Assembly: GCA_021907015.1 (NCBI GenBank)
Contig: CP091064.1
Span: forward strand, 2,976,001-3,040,000
Origin: Pectobacterium sp. PL152
GTDB lineage: Bacteria; Pseudomonadota; Gammaproteobacteria; Enterobacterales; Enterobacteriaceae
DNA: 64,000 bases
Direction: 5' to 3'
Under the pieces are notes generated by a model, which saw only the letters and a list, made by a program, of their open reading frames with translations, was not told the DNA's origin and searched no databases. Shown piece after piece: positions 59,492 to 64,000 of this stretch. Position 1 is the stretch's first letter. Each line of letters starts with the position of its first letter. Both the position numbers and the translations under genes were made by a program.

Positions 59492-60105
59492 ATGAACTTT
59501 TTTGAACAAACATCTCCATCCCGGAGACGCTATGGATTAGCTGCTTTTATTGGTTTGATTGCAGGTATTGTTTCATCTTTCGTCAAGTGGGGTGCTGAAA
59601 ATCCGCTTCCTCCACGTAGCCCTACGGATATGTTTAGTAGTGCTTGTGCTCCTGAATCACTGATTAGAGCTGCCGAGCACATTGATTGCTCTCGTAATTT
59701 TCTTAACCCTCCCTACATTTTTTACGCGATTGGCTTGGCGTTGTTGACCCTAATGCGGCTGTTTATACCTTTGCTGGCCACGTATTCAATTGGGTTGGTG
59801 TAACGCATATTATTTTCTCTATTGTTTTTGCCGTAGGTTACTGCGTTGTTGCAGAAGTATTTCCTAAAATAAAATTATGGCAAGGTCTGTTGGCGGGTGC
59901 GCTGGCGCAATTATTCGTCCATATGATTTCATTCCCATTGATGGGGCTTACGCCATCTCTGTTTGTTCTTCCTTGGTATGAACATGTATCAGAAATCGTG
60001 GGTCACCTGATTTGGTTCTGGTCTATTGAGATTATTCGTCGCGACTTGCGTAATCGTATGACTCATGAACCGGATCCAGAGATTCCGCTGAGTGCTTCAC
60101 GCTAG
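59492..60105 (+). CDS. yagU: YagU-family inner-membrane protein (one-base frameshift)
   Basis: E. coli YagU is linked to acid resistance. [20 protein letters not shown], then [20 protein letters not shown] and [19 protein letters not shown]. One T missing from a T-run near 59725 ([16 protein letters not shown]) breaks the frame. Beyond it [40 protein letters not shown] and [14 protein letters not shown]. The sequence is nearly identical to E. coli YagU when repaired. Span 614 bases against 615 expected. Confidence 0.9.
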
Positions 60106-60262
60106 GCTGTGATTTTATTTTAGATAATGTGAAAGAGTGCGATGCTTATTATTTAAGTATCGCACTATTAATAAATCAACCTCTTCGATCTTATCCACGA
60201 ACAATGCCTTTTTCGCCATGTATAACGATGAGAAAAGCGTTCGATGGGGAAATGATGGATTC

Positions 60263-60290
60263 AGGCATAGGCATAGGCATAGGCATAGGC
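60263..60290 (+). repeat. AGGCAT hexanucleotide tandem repeat
   Basis: Four complete AGGCAT units plus AGGC. In a region with no clear gene; a potentially variable short repeat. Confidence 0.8.
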
Positions 60291-60308
60291 AGAAACAGAA
60301 AGTGTCAT

Positions 60309-60656
60309 CTATTCTGTTTCATCGGTCCAAACGTCTTCATATCCTGCTCGATCGATGATGAATTTCGTCCCTTCGGGTAAAAAGAGATACGGTACGACTT
60401 CAGGCAGCGTGTCCTCTAAGTGGCTGGTGTGAAGGGCCTGATAAAAACCACTCTCGGATGAATGCTCGCCACAGTGGATAAACCAGCTTATCGTGCCGTT
60501 TTCTGGCAATGCGATCCGGGTTCCGTAAATGGGCGAGCGTTGTAAGGTCTCTAGTGCAATAGCAACCATTTCTTCTGGAGGCTGCTGCGGTAATTGGTAC
60601 TTATCGCAGGTCTGTTTCTGTCGCGCATTGGGTAGGGTTCGATCTGCTTTTTGCAT
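60309..60656 (-). CDS. Imm33-like immunity protein
   Basis: 115 residues. TCDKYQLPQQPPEEMVAIAL, ISWFIHCGEHSSESGFYQAL, HTSHLEDTLPEVVPYLFLPE and GTKFIIDRAGYEDVWTDE follow the Imm33 pattern (W-IHCGE with a C-terminal YEDVW). Imm33 proteins protect against toxins of polymorphic or contact-dependent systems. No cognate toxin is seen within the window. Confidence 0.75.
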   Translation of the reverse strand: MQKADRTLPNARQKQTCDKYQLPQQPPEEMVAIALETLQRSPIYGTRIALPENGTISWFIHCGEHSSESGFYQALHTSHLEDTLPEVVPYLFLPEGTKFIIDRAGYEDVWTDETE

Positions 60657-60722
60657 GATTAGGTCCGCTGTCGCTTTTCGTACATGTCGGGATGTTCGAG
60701 ATACGTTATTTCACCTGAGTGG

Positions 60723-61182
60723 CTAGCTATCCAGCCACCAATTTAAAAGCGTGTCATCTTCATCGTCGTCAATATTCTTATAAATGTTCGCGAAGTACCA
60801 TTGAACGCCTGTTTTTCGCGAAAAGCGTCAAAAACGTCGGCGATCTTATCCATTCCATTCCTTGCTGGAACGGCTAATGTCAGATTTCCCTGAAATACGC
60901 CATCTAGCGTCCCATTCAGTTGACGGGCTACATCATTTTCTAAACTGGCGATATCTTCAGAGGGCAGCTCATCGGCATAAATATGAATGCAAAAATTACC
61001 GCCTCTTTTCAAGATTTCCGGGTGTGCATGTTTGTCTTTAATTCGGAAGATATCTCCACGAGCCAGGTTTAACGCAAGACCGGGGAAGACAGTAATTCGT
61101 AAGTATCCTTCTCGATTTCTCGGACAGGTAACACTTCAAACACGGGCTCATCGTCATGTGCTACATAGATATTAACTAACAT
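60723..61182 (-). CDS. DUF4265-like protein (frameshifted)
   Basis: MLVNIYVAHDDEPVFEVLPV and REIEKDTYELL begin the protein (start 61182). A shift near 61080 gives LALNLARGDIFRIKDKHAHP and ILKRGGNFCIHIYADELPSE, and another near 60800 gives KTGVQWYFANIYKNIDDDED ending NWWLDS at 60723. The VLPVREIEKDTYEL and ARGDI features resemble DUF4265, which often occurs among immunity genes. Function not established. Lies with Imm33 and two more small genes. Confidence 0.55.
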
Positions 61183-61646
61183 GGGTTCAGTGATTACCAC
61201 GACTTGAGTCAGTGAAGTAAAACGGTGTCACGATGTTAGCCGAAAAATACGCTTTCGTATCTTGTTTCACTTGGGTGCGGTTTTTCATTACCGCAAGCTT
61301 CGTGCGATTGAGGGCAAGTCTGAGGCCATTGTTGTGGGTTATATTCGATCTGAATATGAGCGTAACGAAGCCTTTTGCTGAGTGTGGTACGCGAGATTAT
61401 TACTGTTTTGATTACGTTGTATTAGGGAAAGCAGGGAGCCGATTATTGCTTTATGGTCACATGAAACGGGAGAAACAACCCAGCAGACAGATAATTTTGG
61501 CGCGTTTCTGATGATGTCAGAACGGATTGAGTAATGTGTTGAGGTGAAATTTTTTTATCGTTAGGTCCTCGCCTTTTTACATTCAGGGTGTGAATCAACA
61601 GTGATGCCTCGGAGTGGAGAGAAAACCGTATAAAATAGTAAACAGG
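61183..61646. other. Gap among immunity-like genes; possible gene fragment on plus
   Basis: No confident gene. Around 61278-61382 a plus frame reads FHYRKLRAIEGKSEAIVVGY and IRSEYERNEAFC with no good start, perhaps the end of a lost gene. Other frames are not convincing. Confidence 0.35.
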
Positions 61647-61973
61647 TTAACGGTGCTTTAAACGAAAAGCCTCGCTCAGTTCTACTTCGTCTTCGGTATC
61701 CCCATCTTCAAAGCATTTGAAAGATTTCTCGCTGAGTGTTTTCCGCATGAGTGCGTACAGATCGACAGATTTAACATTAACCTGTAGCCACAGCGCGCCA
61801 TCGTTCTCATCGATCAGGCGGACGTCGTACTCAGCGCTATTGGCTAGGGCTTTGTCTTTCAAATAAACATCACCGTTTTCGGCACGAATGCAGGCCTCAC
61901 TGCGTTTAATCGTACTTATTACATCTTGAGCAGTCGAGGCATCATCAAAGATTAGTTTGTACTCATAGCTCAT
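61647..61973 (-). CDS. Small protein of unknown function, possibly immunity-related
   Basis: 108 residues, not recognised. MSYEYKLIFDDASTAQDVIS, then RAENGDVYLKDKALANSAEY and DENDGALWLQVNVKSVDLYA. Acidic with alternating beta-strand and helix pattern, no membrane segment. The setting next to Imm33 and DUF4265 genes on the same strand suggests an immunity role; this is inference. Confidence 0.6.
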   Translation of the reverse strand: MSYEYKLIFDDASTAQDVISTIKRSEACIRAENGDVYLKDKALANSAEYDVRLIDENDGALWLQVNVKSVDLYALMRKTLSEKSFKCFEDGDTEDEVELSEAFRLKHR

Positions 61974-62062
61974 GTTCTGGGTGTCCGCTGTTAGGTCTCA
62001 CTATCTTCATCAGAGCCCTGCCTCAGTATTCTTGCCATTCTGGATTTGCTATTTATTTTTAC

Positions 62063-62599
62063 CTAAATCTCAGGCAGGTCGATATTATTTTGGGAAAGAA
62101 TCATGGCTATTTTTCTTATAAACTCAACCGGAAGCGTTGTTGGTGTTCCATACATATCGACTATTCCGACCTCAACGACACTATCAACAAGAGAAGAAAA
62201 TTCTTCAATATCTTGAGATGCAATTGATTGGGCAAGATCTCGCGGCATGTCATCACCCCGGCCATTGAGCGGCAGCAGCGCCCTGTTCTTTCCCATTCAA
62301 GCAGACTGCCACTCTCAGGATAACGACTAAGGTGAGCTAGCAACGCATCTATCGAAGGGTGTTGAATCAATTTTGCGTGGCAATAAGCCTGTAAACAGGC
62401 GGATGCATAGCGCTGTAAATCCCGTGGGGAAAGCCCTGTCATGTTACTCAACGTCGTTGAAGCCTTCATTTCTTTTGTTTCCACAAAATTAAAATTCTCG
62501 AACGTCGGATATTCATCCAAAAATTCATCGCTGCGAATGAAGCCATCGAGTGGCTTATGCTTTTTGGCCGCGAAAATGATGGCATTGATTTTTCATCAT
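62063..62599 (-). CDS. Protein of unknown function in the immunity-like cluster (frameshifted)
   Basis: Repaired frames read AIIFAAKKHKPLDGFIRSDE, DEYPTFENFNFVETKEMKAS, GLSPRDLQRYASACLQAYCH and SIDALLAHLSRYPESGSLLE. After a shift near 62290 they read ALLPLNGRGDDMPRDLAQSI and SVVEVGIVDMYGTPTTLPVE. Start near 62599 (MMK) needs another single-base correction. Soluble and about 178 residues. No family recognised. Confidence 0.55.
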
Positions 62600-62711
62600 T
62601 TTCCGAATTCACAATTCGCCCGATTAATATCAACGGCCAGCGTAGTTTTCCGAGCTGTTGTCATCACGTTCGGTAATCGCTCTGTTAGCACCAAACGTGA
62701 TGATAAGGCAC

Positions 62712-63746
62712 TTACGCGGCCATGCCTAACCCGACAATATTCGCCGCCAGAATAATGACCATACCGCCGAGAACCAACATGCGTACCGGTTTCTGACCCG
62801 CGGCTTTCCATTCCTTAAACAGTAAGCCGACGATACCGCCGCACAGGACATAGAAACTCATGTGCAGCATCCAACTGATATAGGTGTAATCGGCCGGAAT
62901 GTTGGCATGTCCCCAGGCATAGAAGAAGAACTGCAAATACCACATGATGCCGCCCAGAATGGCGAAGAGCGCATTGGCAATCAGTAACGGTTTGGCCTGT
63001 GCCAGATCGGCTTTTAATGAAATGCCTTTGCAGGTAGCCAAACGGATGAAACAGAAGCCCAGATTCACGACGGCACCGCCGCCCATAATCACCACGTAGC
63101 TGGGAAGGGCGACATACAGCGCATTGATCCCCAACGTCTGTGCGGCGGTGTGCATGGGTTTTGCGGCGTCCATTGCAAAGGACATACCTGCGGAGAAGAT
63201 GCCGCACATCACGGCCAGAATCAGCCCTCTTTTCAGGTTGAATTCCTCGGCGCGAATGCCGAGTACACGCTCTTTCAGTAAACCCGCGTAGCTAACAATC
63301 GCAACGCCTATGACTGCGACCAGCACGCCCAGTAGCGTCATGCGGCCGCCTGCCGAGCCAAACAGAACCGAGAACTTTCCTTGCAGGACGGGCGTCATCA
63401 GCGTGCCGATAATCAGCGTTACGCCGATGGCGATCCCGATGCCCATCGACATGCCAAGGTAACGCATCGTCAGGCCATAGTTGATATTGCCGATTCCCCA
63501 CATGGCGCCGAAGAGAAAGATGGGGAGTAGGGGCGCCATATCGAACGAACCGTAGTAACGCCAAAAATCGGGAAGTAGCCACCAACTGATGCTCCAGGGC
63601 AGGATAATCCACGAGAAGAACCCGCCCAGCGACCACATGGTTTCCCACGACCAGTTTTTGACCTGCTTAAACGGTGCATAGAAACAGGCCGCGCTTGCCG
63701 CACCGATGAAGTGCCAGAAAATACCAAGGAAAATAGGATCGCTCAT
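62712..63746 (-). CDS. rhaT: L-rhamnose/proton symporter
   Basis: Imports L-rhamnose with a proton. 344 residues with ten membrane helices: [60 protein letters not shown] and [20 protein letters not shown] are highly typical of RhaT. Intact. In E. coli rhaT lies next to rhaSR; here it is separated from rhaR by about 9.9 kb holding a TA module, an ABC importer and immunity-like genes. Confidence 0.95.
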   Translation of the reverse strand: MSDPIFLGIFWHFIGAASAACFYAPFKQVKNWSWETMWSLGGFFSWIILPWSISWWLLPDFWRYYGSFDMAPLLPIFLFGAMWGIGNINYGLTMRYLGMSMGIGIAIGVTLIIGTLMTPVLQGKFSVLFGSAGGRMTLLGVLVAVIGVAIVSYAGLLKERVLGIRAEEFNLKRGLILAVMCGIFSAGMSFAMDAAKPMHTAAQTLGINALYVALPSYVVIMGGGAVVNLGFCFIRLATCKGISLKADLAQAKPLLIANALFAILGGIMWYLQFFFYAWGHANIPADYTYISWMLHMSFYVLCGGIVGLLFKEWKAAGQKPVRMLVLGGMVIILAANIVGLGMAA

Positions 63747-64000
63747 GCGTAACCCCTTGTTTTATTTTGTGGTAAGCCTGTATCCGGCTCTGAAGGTAGA
63801 GTGCAGTGTATGATTGTTGCCAGACCTGCTGGCGCCAGACAGTGTAGGAAGGTGAAACAGGGCGAACCTTCAGATGCGTGCCATGAGGATTGGGAGAACG
63901 GCATCGGTTTGAAGGTAGGAGCAGGCAGGATCACAAAACGCGGAATTTATCTCTGGGGCACGGCGGGGAAGTGCATTCTGTAAAGGGAACATTTTGCTCA
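63747..64000. other. Upstream region of rhaT; no gene seen
   Basis: Non-coding at this end of the window; expected to carry rhaT control sites (RhaS, CRP), but I could not pick out a convincing one. Confidence 0.4.

Noticed and set aside
61233-61511. Plus-strand frame of 92 codons between immunity-like genes
   Set aside because: No start signal or domain; a different frame in the same stretch looks more protein-like but lacks a start.

Overview
The window looks like a chromosome segment of a soft-rot enterobacterium, most likely Pectobacterium. It carries core enterobacterial genes (valS-holC-pepA, lptFG, aspA, mgtA, rhaBADM-rhaSR-rhaT, yagU) at about 50-53% G+C, plus a dispersed repeat that I associate with Pectobacterium and Dickeya genomes. 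The genus call comes from memory of these families and no search was run.

Layout. 1-4809: valS (partial), holC and pepA on minus, diverging from lptF-lptG on plus. 4811-5430: an IS200-type element. 5609-12609: tRNA-Leu(CAA) (leuX) with a P4-like satellite remnant bounded by 68-bp direct repeats. It holds a P4-type integrase, an AT-rich ATPase plus TOPRIM-like pair resembling the PARIS anti-phage system, the P4 late genes delta and sid, a toxin-antitoxin (TA) pair and a P-loop kinase. 12804-23599: a GNAT gene, roxA, a secreted lipase-like hydrolase, a TolC/HlyD/two-permease export operon with no ATPase, aspA and a LysR regulator. 24087-25447: an IS110/IS1111-type element. 25582-27727: small accessory genes and two TA-like pairs. 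27888-33080: an RNA-repair locus, with rtcR diverging from rtcB, an RlaP-type nucleotidyltransferase and a HEAT-repeat protein. 33159-38687: a ParE-type TA pair, an S66 peptidase sitting between a complete HNH gene and a copy of its 3' end, a DUF1615 lipoprotein, and hipBA with three operators.

39159-46351: two chemoreceptors with FliA-type promoters, flanking mgtA. mgtA has a proline-rich leader peptide and an unlisted 30-residue membrane ORF downstream. 46788-52835: the rhamnose genes rhaM, rhaD, rhaA and rhaB, with divergent rhaS-rhaR. 52873-58566: yefM-yoeB and a dipeptide-type ABC importer. 58837-62599: a MEKLA-type remnant, yagU and a group of immunity-like genes. 62712-63746: rhaT, about 10 kb from the other rha genes.

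A dominant property of the window is that many conserved genes are broken by loss of one base in a run of identical bases (roxA, rhaB, rhaS, yagU, an mcp, a GNAT gene, an export permease, the S66 peptidase). Wherever I could place the break, adding one base restores the family sequence. This looks like under-called homopolymers in the read data more than gene decay. Frameshifted genes are therefore given over their restored span, and several called broken here may be intact in the organism.
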